From Thermoleophilaceae bacterium (GTDB lineage: Bacteria > Actinomycetota > Thermoleophilia > Solirubrobacterales > Thermoleophilaceae): a DNA stretch of 7,798 nucleotides. Both the position numbers and the translations under genes were made by a program. Below the pieces are notes generated by a model. It had not been told where the DNA came from. It ran no database searches and saw only the letters and a program-made list of their open reading frames with translations. Shown in pieces: positions 1 to 5,826 of this stretch (position 1 is its first letter; each line of letters starts with the position of its first letter). The stretch lies in the NCBI GenBank assembly GCA_013812065.1, contig JACCUC010000203.1:1-7798 (forward strand), given 5' to 3'.

Positions 1-1210
1 TGATCCGGCGGAACTGTTGCTCGGCGACGAGCATGCCGGCGGCGGTCCAGCGCTTGCGCATGTCGCCGTCCTGCCAGCGCTTGACGCTGCGCTGGGTGTA
101 GCGGACGATCTCGATCATGCTCTCGCAGGGGTTCGTCGAGCACAGCGTCTTGGCGAGCTGCTCGGTGATCCCGAGCCGCATCAAGGTCAGCGTGTCATCC
201 AGCCCCTCGCGCAGCGAGCGCCCGGCGTCGGGCCAGCTGCGGTCGAGCTCCGATGCGAGCAGCTCGAGCCGCTCGCATGCGAGCTGCGCGTCGGTCAGGG
301 CCCACGCCGCCCTGATCCGGGCCCGGACTCGATCGCGCTCCGACTCGGGCAGCAGCTCGCAGACGTTGCGCTCCTTGTGGCGGTGGCAGCGGTGCACGAG
401 CGCGTGCTCCCCGAACACGTCCTTGATCGCCCTCCGCAGCGCCTTGGCGCCGTCGATCACGAACAGGATCGCCTGCTCGGGATCGAGCCCGCGCTCGACG
501 AGATCTGAGAGCAGCTCCCGTGCGAGCGCGGCGTTCTCGGTCGAGCCCTCCCATAGCCCGAGCGGGATCTTGACCCCGTCGGTCGTGATCCCGAGCGCGA
601 CGACGTGCGTGCGCTCGGCGATCTCGATGCCGTCGAGCATCATCACCGCCAGTCGCACGTCGTCGAGCCGGCGCGACATGAGATCGTCGAGCGCGGTGCG
701 GGTGCGCTCGATGAACATCTCCGACACCGACGTCTTCGACGTCGCGGTGCTCGATGTCTCGACCTCGTCGCCGACGGGCTCGCCGACCCCGGCGAAGCGG
801 CGCGTCGAGACGCCGGCGAGCACCCGGTCCATCACCGCCCGCGTCAGCGGGTCGCGGTCGGCGAAGTATTCGTAGGTCTTCACGGATAGCTCGCGCTCGC
901 CGTCGGCTGTGCGCATCCGCGGGTGGCGCATCGCAACGCGCCGGCCGCCCAAGGTCATAGACCCCTCCTCGTGGCCGTGGCGCTTCGCCGTGCGCTCCGG
1001 GTCGTGCTTGCCCTTCGGCCCGACGACCTCGTCGACCTCGAGGTCCATCAACTCGTGCACGACACCGAGCCCGACGCCGACCGAGAGCGCGAGCAGTCCC
1101 TCCTTCGCCGCCCCCACGCGCTCACCGAGCGCCTCCTGGATCTGCGCAGGGAGCGGACTTTCAGTTGCCTCCAGGGTCGTGACGACCTTCGGTGCGGATA
1201 CCTTCTTCAC
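1..1210 (-). CDS. IS256-family (mutator-type) transposase, 3' end beyond window
   Basis: This gene encodes a DDE transposase that cuts and joins the ends of its own insertion sequence. Translation from GTG at 1210 stays open for 403 codons to the window edge. IS256-family proteins are usually a little over 400 residues, so only a short C-terminal tail is probably missing. The catalytic triad is visible: D193 in MMLDGIEI, D253 in VIDGAKAL and E363 in STNPCESM. The 60- and 110-residue spacings suit the family. The conserved Cys/His block between the second Asp and the Glu is present (H273-R-C-H-R-H-K279). The GTG start is chosen because a perfect AGGAGG (complement of 1218-1223) lies 7 bases upstream. 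The frame has no stop or frameshift, so the enzyme may be functional. It is transcribed leftward, away from the polysaccharide genes. I do not recognise the exact IS name. Confidence 0.95.
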   Translation of the reverse strand, partial: MKKVSAPKVVTTLEATESPLPAQIQEALGERVGAAKEGLLALSVGVGLGVVHELMDLEVDEVVGPKGKHDPERTAKRHGHEEGSMTLGGRRVAMRHPRMRTADGERELSVKTYEYFADRDPLTRAVMDRVLAGVSTRRFAGVGEPVGDEVETSSTATSKTSVSEMFIERTRTALDDLMSRRLDDVRLAVMMLDGIEIAERTHVVALGITTDGVKIPLGLWEGSTENAALARELLSDLVERGLDPEQAILFVIDGAKALRRAIKDVFGEHALVHRCHRHKERNVCELLPESERDRVRARIRAAWALTDAQLACERLELLASELDRSWPDAGRSLREGLDDTLTLMRLGITEQLAKTLCSTNPCESMIEIVRYTQRSVKRWQDGDMRKRWTAAGMLVAEQQFRRI

Positions 1211-1216
1211 GGCGGT

Positions 1217-1223
1217 TCCTCCT
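1217..1223 (-). promoter_or_regulatory. Ribosome binding site of the IS256-type transposase
   Basis: The minus strand reads AGGAGGA here, ending 6-7 bases before the GTG at 1210. It is the best Shine-Dalgarno match in the window and fixes the transposase start. The sugar genes, apart from the epimerase, lack a comparable site. Confidence 0.8.
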
Positions 1224-1251
1224 GTCTCGGATGGACTTCATGCGCCCAGAA

Positions 1252-1268
1252 CGCTGCCGTCGGCAGCG
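1252..1268. repeat. Perfect 8-bp inverted repeat upstream of the transposase
   Basis: CGCTGCCG and CGGCAGCG are separated by a single T, 42 bases upstream of the transposase GTG. In RNA the practical form would be a shorter stem with a small loop. Many IS elements use hairpins near the transposase start to block translation from read-through transcripts, so a regulatory role is possible, but nothing here proves it. Confidence 0.4.
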
Positions 1269-1320
1269 GACGGGGCGGGAGGACCGCCGCTCAAAGTTCT
1301 ACGAGGTTTCGGACAACCTC

Positions 1321-1722
1321 AGGAACTGGGCTGGGTTCACCACCCTGTTTGGGCGCGCAAAGCATGGTCGCTGGACCCACTCTCAACCGATTCGCCGGGA
1401 TAGGGGCTCAGGCAGCACCGAAGGTGCGCGGTGTCGAGGAGGCGTCTGCTCGGACAAGGAGACGGGGCAAGCGAAGGTCCGGGTCTGCCAGGCGCCCGCA
1501 ACCTGTCCGAGGCCGTGCATAGCGCCAGCGGATCCGACAGAGGCGTCCGGCAAGACGAGTATGGGGCAAGCGATCGCTAATGGGTATGTGGTCCGGCGGT
1601 GTTTCGTGCTGTTCCGAGCGATGGTATGGCGGAACTTTGCGCAGCTTGTGCCTTCTGTGCTCAGCCGCCCGCGAATAGAGCTCTTCTGGACAGAGCTAGG
1701 AGGGGTGGTGTAAGGTCTTGGC
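1321..1722. other. Non-coding stretch next to the IS256 element
   Basis: I see no convincing gene here. A plus-strand frame is open over 1192-1713, but its translation is rich in Arg, Cys and Pro, shows no domain I recognise, starts inside the transposase region and has no ribosome binding site. The minus strand is also unconvincing. The stretch may be a remnant of DNA damaged by insertion of the element. There is a small GGGT...ACCC palindrome around 1333-1346. Confidence 0.5.
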
Positions 1723-1855
1723 GGAAGGGCGTGTCGCTACACACGGCACGCTCGCCCGCATGGCTTCCTACAGCATAACTGACCCCGCGGAGAAGACGTC
1801 ACGGTGAAGGCAGGTACCCGCTGCGGACTCGGCGTCCGCGGAGTCCCCTAGTGGC

Positions 1856-1906
1856 CGATGCACGGGCGTGACTGCGCCCGTTCGGGCGCCCCGTGATGGC
1901 GCATCG
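1856..1906. repeat. Nested three-stem inverted repeat
   Basis: The outer pair is CGATGC 1856-1861 with GCATCG 1901-1906. The middle pair is CACGGG 1861-1866 with CCCGTG 1890-1895. The inner pair is GCGCCC 1874-1879 with GGGCGC 1884-1889, closed by GTTC. Base 1861 is shared between outer and middle stems, so one pair must give way. Bulges sit at 1867-1873 and 1896-1900. Bulged, coaxial arms of this kind are typical of folded RNAs. Confidence 0.55.
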
Positions 1907-1913
1907 CACGCTT

Positions 1914-1936
1914 CGTCCATCCTCGGAGGGTGGACG
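1914..1936. repeat. Strong hairpin, 10-bp stem with 3-base loop
   Basis: CGTCCATCCT (1914-1923) pairs with AGGGTGGACG (1927-1936) across the loop CGG. Nine pairs are Watson-Crick and one is G-U if transcribed rightward. No T-run follows, so it is not a standard intrinsic terminator. It is the most regular element in the structured region upstream of the glycosyltransferase. Confidence 0.6.
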
Positions 1937-2021
1937 CCGGTCACCTCAGGAAGAGAGTGCAAGCGGCTCGTTACTGCGTGTTTAGGCCTTTTCCCTTCAG
2001 GATGAGCCGCTCCGAGTAAGC

Positions 2022-3194
2022 GTGGCCGGAATCAAACTGCTCCGAGTCATCGGAGGGCTCGATCCTGCTTTGGGCGGACCTGCCGAATCCGCCCTCAACG
2101 CGTGCATCGCCTCTCAGCGCTGCGGAGTCGTAAATTCATTTGCTTTTCCCGTGGCAGCTCATGCAGTCGAGGCACTAAGGCCTATTCAGCGGCGCTTGGA
2201 GGAGGAAGGCGTAGGCGTTCACACCTTTCCTATCGTTCCGGCGAAGTCGCGCAAAGCTGAACGCTGGGGAGTGAGCCCGGCTTTAGCCGCCTGGGTAATC
2301 CGAAACGCTACCTCGTACAACATCGTTCATTTGCACGGAGCATGGGGACTCCCGTCCGTTGCTGCGGCGGTCGGAGCTAGGCGAGTGGGCGCTGCGAGTG
2401 TCATGAGCCCTCACGAGTCCTTGACAGCCTACGACGTCTACCGCCCGGGGAACTACTTTCGGATCTTGTCAAAGATTGGCCTAAAGGCCTTCTACCTCCA
2501 GCGATTGGCCCTCATAGTCTTCGCTTCCGAGCTGGAGGCCCGGGACACTCTTGGTGGGGCAACTAGGCCGGAGGCGGTGGTCGTGCATCATCCGCTCGGT
2601 AGTGCTTTCGAGGCGGCACCCGCTCCGGTCTCACGGTCGGCGGGTCCGTTGGTCGTGGGATATCTCGGGCGCTTGCACCCAAAAAAGAACCTTGAGGCCC
2701 TCATAGCGGCGGTCGCGAAGGCATCTGAGGAGGCCAAGCTGCTGATAGCCGGGACCGGCGACAAGGGCTACGTTGACAAGCTCGCTCGTCTCGCCGTGAA
2801 AGTCGGGATGGCCGAGCGTATGGAGTGGCTCGGGTTCGTACCAGGTGATCAGAGATGGCCCTTTTTCGATGGACTCGACATCTTCGCGATGCCTTCGCAC
2901 TACGAGGGCTTCGGTATGGCCGGCGCAGAGGCCATGGCACGCGGGGTTCCCACGATCGTGTCGCAGTCCACGGGGCTCGGCGAAATCATTCAACGGCACG
3001 CGAGCGGACTCATCGCCGCCCCTACTACGGATGGGTTTGCCGAAGCAATAAAGAGCCTTGATCGCGATCGCGGCTTTCTGGAAGCCCTAAAGGTGCGTAG
3101 CCTCTCCATAGCACGGCTGGAGCTGTCAATGGAGCAGTACGCGGAGAAGGTTGTGCCCTACTACAAGGGCTTGGTAGGGTGTGAGCTATGTTAG
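2022..3194 (+). CDS. Family 4-type (GT-B fold) glycosyltransferase
   Basis: This predicted cytoplasmic enzyme transfers a sugar from a nucleotide-sugar donor to a growing, probably lipid-linked, surface glycan; neither donor nor acceptor can be read from the sequence. It has 390 residues, normal for the GT4 family. The N-terminal Rossmann half opens with a glycine-rich acceptor loop (LDPALGGPAESALN, 14-26) and contains VHLHGAWG near 102-109. The C-terminal half carries the donor-site motif LGRLHPKKN (215-223), with R217 and K222 likely contacting the donor phosphates. It also has the E-x7-E motif E295...E303 in YEGFGMAGAE. GTG 2022 is the only upstream start in frame, because a TAG precedes it, and the protein begins where relatives do. 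There is no clear Shine-Dalgarno site; a five-codon ORF (2002-2019) stops two bases before it. Codons are less G/C-biased at the third position than in the flanking transposases, a hint of transfer. Confidence 0.93.
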   Translation: MAGIKLLRVIGGLDPALGGPAESALNACIASQRCGVVNSFAFPVAAHAVEALRPIQRRLEEEGVGVHTFPIVPAKSRKAERWGVSPALAAWVIRNATSYNIVHLHGAWGLPSVAAAVGARRVGAASVMSPHESLTAYDVYRPGNYFRILSKIGLKAFYLQRLALIVFASELEARDTLGGATRPEAVVVHHPLGSAFEAAPAPVSRSAGPLVVGYLGRLHPKKNLEALIAAVAKASEEAKLLIAGTGDKGYVDKLARLAVKVGMAERMEWLGFVPGDQRWPFFDGLDIFAMPSHYEGFGMAGAEAMARGVPTIVSQSTGLGEIIQRHASGLIAAPTTDGFAEAIKSLDRDRGFLEALKVRSLSIARLELSMEQYAEKVVPYYKGLVGCELC

Positions 3195-3209
3195 GCGTTA
3201 TGGACGCCT
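3193..3209 (+). terminator. Short hairpin at the glycosyltransferase stop codon
   Basis: AGGCGT (3193-3198) and ACGCCT (3204-3209) form a perfect 6-bp stem around a five-base loop that begins inside the TAG stop. There is no T-run behind it, so termination is only possible, not shown. The long gap before the next gene makes some transcript end here plausible. Confidence 0.25.
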
Positions 3210-3750
3210 GGCGCACGAAGACGCGCGCTCTGGGCAAGACGGAAGCCGTCGAAGGGCGGGGTGCAGATGCGCCGCAGGAGAGGCTGGAGGTGCGTCTGAC
3301 TGTCGGCACCGGACCCAGCGAGTGCCGTCGCGCAGGCAGCGGACGCGCCAACGATGGCCTCGGTGATCACCGGCAGGTACGTCGGTGAGATTTTGCCGCA
3401 CTATCCGAATCACTCGCCGAGCGGTTCAGGCACTGCCGGGTACTCCCAACCCCCCCGATCCCCTCGAAGAGAGAAGCGATGTCACCTGTCGTGGCGGACT
3501 ATTTCGGACTCCCGCGGACGAGAAGCTCTCCTGAGCTGACAGGCCGCGCAGCAGTTTATGGGCGAAAGATACGGGCGGTCGCTGAATCGTGTAAGGTGAG
3601 GCGGCGGCTGCGTGCAGGCTCTCCCTTGGGCGTCGGTGGAGGACCATGCAGGACGGAGTTGAGCCGCTGCGTGCGTCGGGACAGTCGTAGAGGACGGGTG
3701 TTCGAGACTAACCTTGGCTCGGGGCCACACGGCTGACCCATTCCCGACCG
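3195..3750. other. 556-base gap between glycosyltransferase and FkbM gene
   Basis: I find no convincing gene. Several short frames overlap on both strands, none with a recognisable domain. The best is a plus-strand frame at 3479-3736 (85 codons), which has purine-rich GAAGAGAGAAG just before its ATG and ends 14 bases before the FkbM gene. Its Arg-rich, low-complexity translation argues against a real protein. A 9-bp direct repeat, GCTGCGTGC, occurs at 3607-3615 and 3666-3674. The FkbM gene needs its own promoter here or reads through from upstream; I cannot pick a convincing -35/-10 pair. The gap may be the scar of a deleted gene. Confidence 0.45.
3479..3736 (+). CDS. Doubtful small ORF upstream of the FkbM gene
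   Basis: The 85-codon frame has a purine-rich stretch immediately before its ATG and lies just upstream of, and in the same direction as, the methyltransferase gene. I recognise no motif, signal peptide or membrane segment. The translation is dominated by Arg, Gly and Ser, as expected for a chance frame in GC-rich DNA. It is listed because nothing else is annotated in this gap. Confidence 0.15.
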   Translation: MSPVVADYFGLPRTRSSPELTGRAAVYGRKIRAVAESCKVRRRLRAGSPLGVGGGPCRTELSRCVRRDSRRGRVFETNLGSGPHG

Positions 3751-4545
3751 ATGACCCCCGTCGCTCTATCCACCGGTGCAGCGCCTAGCTCGGTACCGTC
3801 CGTTCACCGGGCGTGGAAGGGCTACTTTCGCCGAACGAGGAAGCTTGTCCGTCTCCTTCGTCACTCATCGTACCGAGCTTCCCTGATGCAGGGGGTCAGC
3901 GCTGCGATTGAACACGAGGAGGTGGCGTTCGGCCACGACTTCGCGTCGGTGATCGATGTGGGAGCCCACCACGGCCAATTTGCGCTACTCGCCTCGCGCC
4001 GCTTCCCGAACGCAATGCTCTGGTGCTTTGAGCCGCTGCCGGAGGCCCAGAAGAAATTGAAGACCGTCGCCGACCATTCCCGCGTGATGGTTATCGGTGC
4101 GGCCGCCGGAAAGCACCCGAGCGAGCAAGAGCTTCACGTCTCAAGGGCTAGCGACTCGTCTTCGCTGCTGCCCATCCTCGGGAGCTATACGACGGCATTT
4201 CCAGGAACCGAGGAGGACCGGAGAACAAGCGTATCAGTGGTCCGTCTCGATGATGTCTTTGAACAGCCGCCGCCACGGCCATCTCTGCTGAAGATCGACT
4301 CCCAAGGTTCGGAACTCGACGTTCTAGCGGGTGCCGAGCGTCTCCTGCGGTCCGTCGACGCGATCTTCGTCGAGTGCTCATTCGTAGAGTTCTACGCCGG
4401 CCAAGCGCTGATCAGCCAAGTCATCGCCCACCTGCTTGAGCGCTCCTTTTTCCTGGCCGGCGTTTACTCGGTGGTGCGTGACCGCGTCGGGCGCTGCCTT
4501 CAGGCTGACCTCCTCTTCGCGACGACGGAGCGCCATGGCCGCTGA
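3751..4545 (+). CDS. FkbM-family SAM-dependent methyltransferase
   Basis: This is a predicted cytoplasmic O-methyltransferase using S-adenosylmethionine, probably acting on a hydroxyl of a sugar or glycan given its neighbours. The 264 residues suit the family. A basic N-terminal tail (about 1-60) precedes the class I fold. Motif I is VIDVGAHHGQF (68-77 region), where the glycines bind SAM. FEP at 93-95 supplies the acidic residue (E94) expected to hold the ribose. RLDDVF (165-170) and the FkbM signature LKIDSQGSELDVLAG (180-194) follow, then VECSFVEFY (208-215). ATG 3751 is the first possible start after an in-frame TAA about 40 bases upstream. No Shine-Dalgarno site is visible, so initiation may be leaderless or weak. 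Its 3' end overlaps the epimerase gene by 11 bases, implying co-transcription. The exact substrate is unknown. Confidence 0.93.
   Translation: MTPVALSTGAAPSSVPSVHRAWKGYFRRTRKLVRLLRHSSYRASLMQGVSAAIEHEEVAFGHDFASVIDVGAHHGQFALLASRRFPNAMLWCFEPLPEAQKKLKTVADHSRVMVIGAAAGKHPSEQELHVSRASDSSSLLPILGSYTTAFPGTEEDRRTSVSVVRLDDVFEQPPPRPSLLKIDSQGSELDVLAGAERLLRSVDAIFVECSFVEFYAGQALISQVIAHLLERSFFLAGVYSVVRDRVGRCLQADLLFATTERHGR
4527..4530 (+). promoter_or_regulatory. Ribosome binding site deciding the epimerase start
   Basis: GGAG ends four bases before ATG 4535 and lies inside the end of the FkbM gene. With the 11-base overlap it supports translational coupling and rules against the upstream ATG at 4436. Confidence 0.55.
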
Positions 4546-5536
4546 CGACCTCAGTCCGGACGCTCGCGTTCTGGTCACGGGCGGCTCGGGGTTTATAGGA
4601 ACGAACCTCGTGGAGTCGCAGCTCCGGGCGGGACGTACCGTGCTGAACGTCGACCGCGCCGCTCCACGCAACGCCGAACTCGAACCATACTGGCAGCGAG
4701 GTGACTTGCTAGACCGCCTCGATCTCGCTCGGATAGTGGGTGAGTTCGGGCCCACCCATGTGCTGCACATGGCCGCCCGCACGGACCTTGGCTCGCACGA
4801 GGTCTCGAACTACGCGACCAACGTGCAGGGCGTGACTAACCTCATCGCGGCACTCTCTGAGGCGCCGGCGCTCGAGCGAGCGGTGTTCGCCTCATCTCGC
4901 TTGGTCTGCAGGATCGGCTACGTTCCGTACTCTGATACCGACTACTGCCCGAGCACCGCGTACGGGGCGAGCAAGATGGAGGGCGAACGCGTCGTTCGCT
5001 CTGCCGCGGATATACCGGCCGTGTGGACGATTGTCCGGCCGACTTCCATCTGGGGTCCGTGGTTTGACGTGCCCTACAGGGATTTCTTCATCGCCATTGC
5101 CCGCGGCCGTTACCTCCAGCCCCGGGGGGTTAGCGTGCGCAAGTCATTCGGATTCGTCGATAATACGGTGCATCAGCTCGAGCGTCTCCTGGAAGCGCCA
5201 GCGGACCGGGTCAGCCGGCGCACCCTCTACCTCGCTGACGACCCGCCGCTCGTGCTAGACGACTGGGCCGAGCGGATCCGCCGCGCGCTGGGCGCACCCG
5301 CTATCCGAAGTGCCCCGCTGCCACTGCTCCGAGTCACGGCGGCGGCGGGGACGGGGATGCAACGACTTGGCTGGACCGAGCCGCCGCTCACACGCTTCCG
5401 GCTTGCCAACCTCCTGACCGACATGGTTCATGACCTTGAGCCGTTGAACGAACTCGTGGGTCCGCCGCCGATCTCGCTCGAGGACGGTGTGCGCAAAACG
5501 GCCGCGTGGCTGCGGGCAGCAGGGCACGGCGTATGA
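4535..5536 (+). CDS. Extended-SDR NAD-dependent nucleotide-sugar epimerase/dehydratase
   Basis: A predicted cytoplasmic enzyme that remodels a nucleotide-activated sugar for glycan synthesis by epimerisation, dehydration or reduction; the sequence does not decide which. It has 333 residues. The N-terminal Rossmann motif is TGGSGFIG with G16, G19 and G22, and D40 at the end of the second strand favours NAD over NADP. The catalytic residues are S120/S121 (FASSRLVC), Y143 and K147 (YGASK). RPTSIWGPW (168-176) is typical of the substrate side, and FVDN (207-210) takes the place of the usual FvyVdD. ATG 4535 is preferred over the longer in-frame ATG at 4436, because the extra 33 residues overlap the FkbM gene and are not SDR-like, and because GGAG (4527-4530) sits four bases before 4535. 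The 11-base overlap with the FkbM gene suggests translational coupling. Confidence 0.94.
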   Translation: MAADDLSPDARVLVTGGSGFIGTNLVESQLRAGRTVLNVDRAAPRNAELEPYWQRGDLLDRLDLARIVGEFGPTHVLHMAARTDLGSHEVSNYATNVQGVTNLIAALSEAPALERAVFASSRLVCRIGYVPYSDTDYCPSTAYGASKMEGERVVRSAADIPAVWTIVRPTSIWGPWFDVPYRDFFIAIARGRYLQPRGVSVRKSFGFVDNTVHQLERLLEAPADRVSRRTLYLADDPPLVLDDWAERIRRALGAPAIRSAPLPLLRVTAAAGTGMQRLGWTEPPLTRFRLANLLTDMVHDLEPLNELVGPPPISLEDGVRKTAAWLRAAGHGV

Positions 5537-5724
5537 GAGAGTTCCGCACAGAGGAAGCTGATGGCAGCGGAGTGGCCCCGGCCGGCTACCCTGCCCGGTA
5601 CGCGAGGGCTCGAGCATCCTTTCTTCGGGGCACGTCGAGTCGGCCATCGCGCGAGCACGATCCTCGAGCGAACTCCGGGCCGGCCCCGACTATTCGATCG
5701 ACCGGCGCCACCGAGCGTCACTGA
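5533..5724 (+). pseudogene. Small ORF overlapping the epimerase stop; possible gene remnant
   Basis: The frame is 63 codons long and begins with an ATGA overlap at the epimerase stop, a classic arrangement for translationally coupled genes. The first 30 or so residues (MREFRTEEADGSGVAP, then GYPARYARARASFLRG) look more protein-like than the Arg/Ser/Pro-rich remainder. I recognise no family. It may be the 5' end of a former third gene of the operon that was truncated when the flippase was joined on in the opposite direction. It may equally be a chance frame. Confidence 0.2.
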
Positions 5725-5826
5725 GCGCGATTTTCGAGCTCCGACCTTCGAGCAGCTCCGGGGCTCGGGAATCCACAGGAAACCTTCGTTCGAGCCGCCG
5801 GTACGAGACGTTATGAGCCACGCGCC
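5537..5826. other. Convergent intergenic region between epimerase and flippase
   Basis: Transcripts from both sides run into this stretch, so a bidirectional terminator would be expected. I see only a GGGCCGGCCC palindrome near 5676-5688 and no stem followed by a T-run on either strand. Apart from the small ORF at its left edge it holds no recognisable gene. Confidence 0.4.

Larger units (their letters stand above)
1..1320 (-). mobile_element. IS256-family insertion sequence, left end outside the window
   Basis: The element is defined by its transposase. Its transposase-proximal end is not proven. My best guess is the stretch near 1291-1320, about 110 bases upstream of the GTG, where the minus strand reads GAGGTTGTCCGAAACCTC. 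IS256-type elements usually carry terminal inverted repeats of roughly 20-30 bases at about this distance from the transposase start. The matching end lies beyond position 1, so neither the repeat nor a target-site duplication can be confirmed here. Confidence 0.45.
1723..2011 (+). ncRNA. Candidate structured leader or small RNA (unassigned)
   Basis: Five groups of inverted repeats lie in about 290 bases. GGAA 1723-1726 with TTCC 1765-1768 encloses GGGCG 1727-1731 with CGCCC 1753-1757. Two alternative hairpins share 1823-1846: GCGGAC/GTCCGC and GGACTC/GAGTCC. A nested arm at 1856-1906 combines CGATGC/GCATCG, CACGGG/CCCGTG and GCGCCC/GGGCGC around a GTTC loop. A ten-pair hairpin (one G-U, three-base loop) spans 1914-1936. 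AGCGGCTC 1962-1969 can pair with GAGCCGCT 2004-2011. Longer-range pairs GGTGA 1803-1807/TCACC 1941-1945 and CTTCCT 1764-1769/AGGAAG 1948-1953 could close the inner arms into a multibranch junction. It ends 10 bases before the glycosyltransferase GTG, so a cis-acting leader fits. Some pairings are mutually exclusive. The strand is assumed, and GC-rich DNA makes chance stems common. I match it to no known riboswitch. Confidence 0.35.

Noticed and set aside
117..875. Long plus-strand frame of 252 codons, with companions at 17-508, 605-889 and 923-1522
   Set aside because: All are antisense or out-of-frame shadows of the IS256-type transposase. They are Ser/Arg/Ala-rich without domains, while the minus strand carries the full catalytic triad.
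1192..1713. Plus-strand frame of 173 codons next to the IS
   Set aside because: It starts inside the region complementary to the transposase start, lacks a ribosome binding site and shows no recognisable motif; its composition is that of translated non-coding DNA.
1768..1962. Minus-strand 64-codon frame across the structured region
   Set aside because: It is short, has no ribosome site or motif, and lies over the inverted repeats, whose pairing explains the sequence pattern better.
2009..2047. Direct repeat GCTCCGAGT at 2009-2017 and 2039-2047
   Set aside because: The second copy encodes part of the glycosyltransferase N-terminus, a similar string occurs near 5326 in the epimerase, and nine bases in two copies is within chance for this composition.
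3061..3072. CGCGATCGCG palindrome within the glycosyltransferase
   Set aside because: It lies in an ordinary Asp-Arg-Asp-Arg coding stretch and needs no separate explanation.
3188..3388. 66-codon ORF overlapping the end of the glycosyltransferase
   Set aside because: Only the overlap is suggestive. The translation has no domain, and other frames through the same bases are equally open.
4436..4534. Upstream ATG giving a 366-residue epimerase
   Set aside because: The extra 33 residues lie wholly within the FkbM gene and are not SDR-like. ATG 4535 has GGAG four bases upstream and places the glycine motif at the usual distance from the N-terminus.
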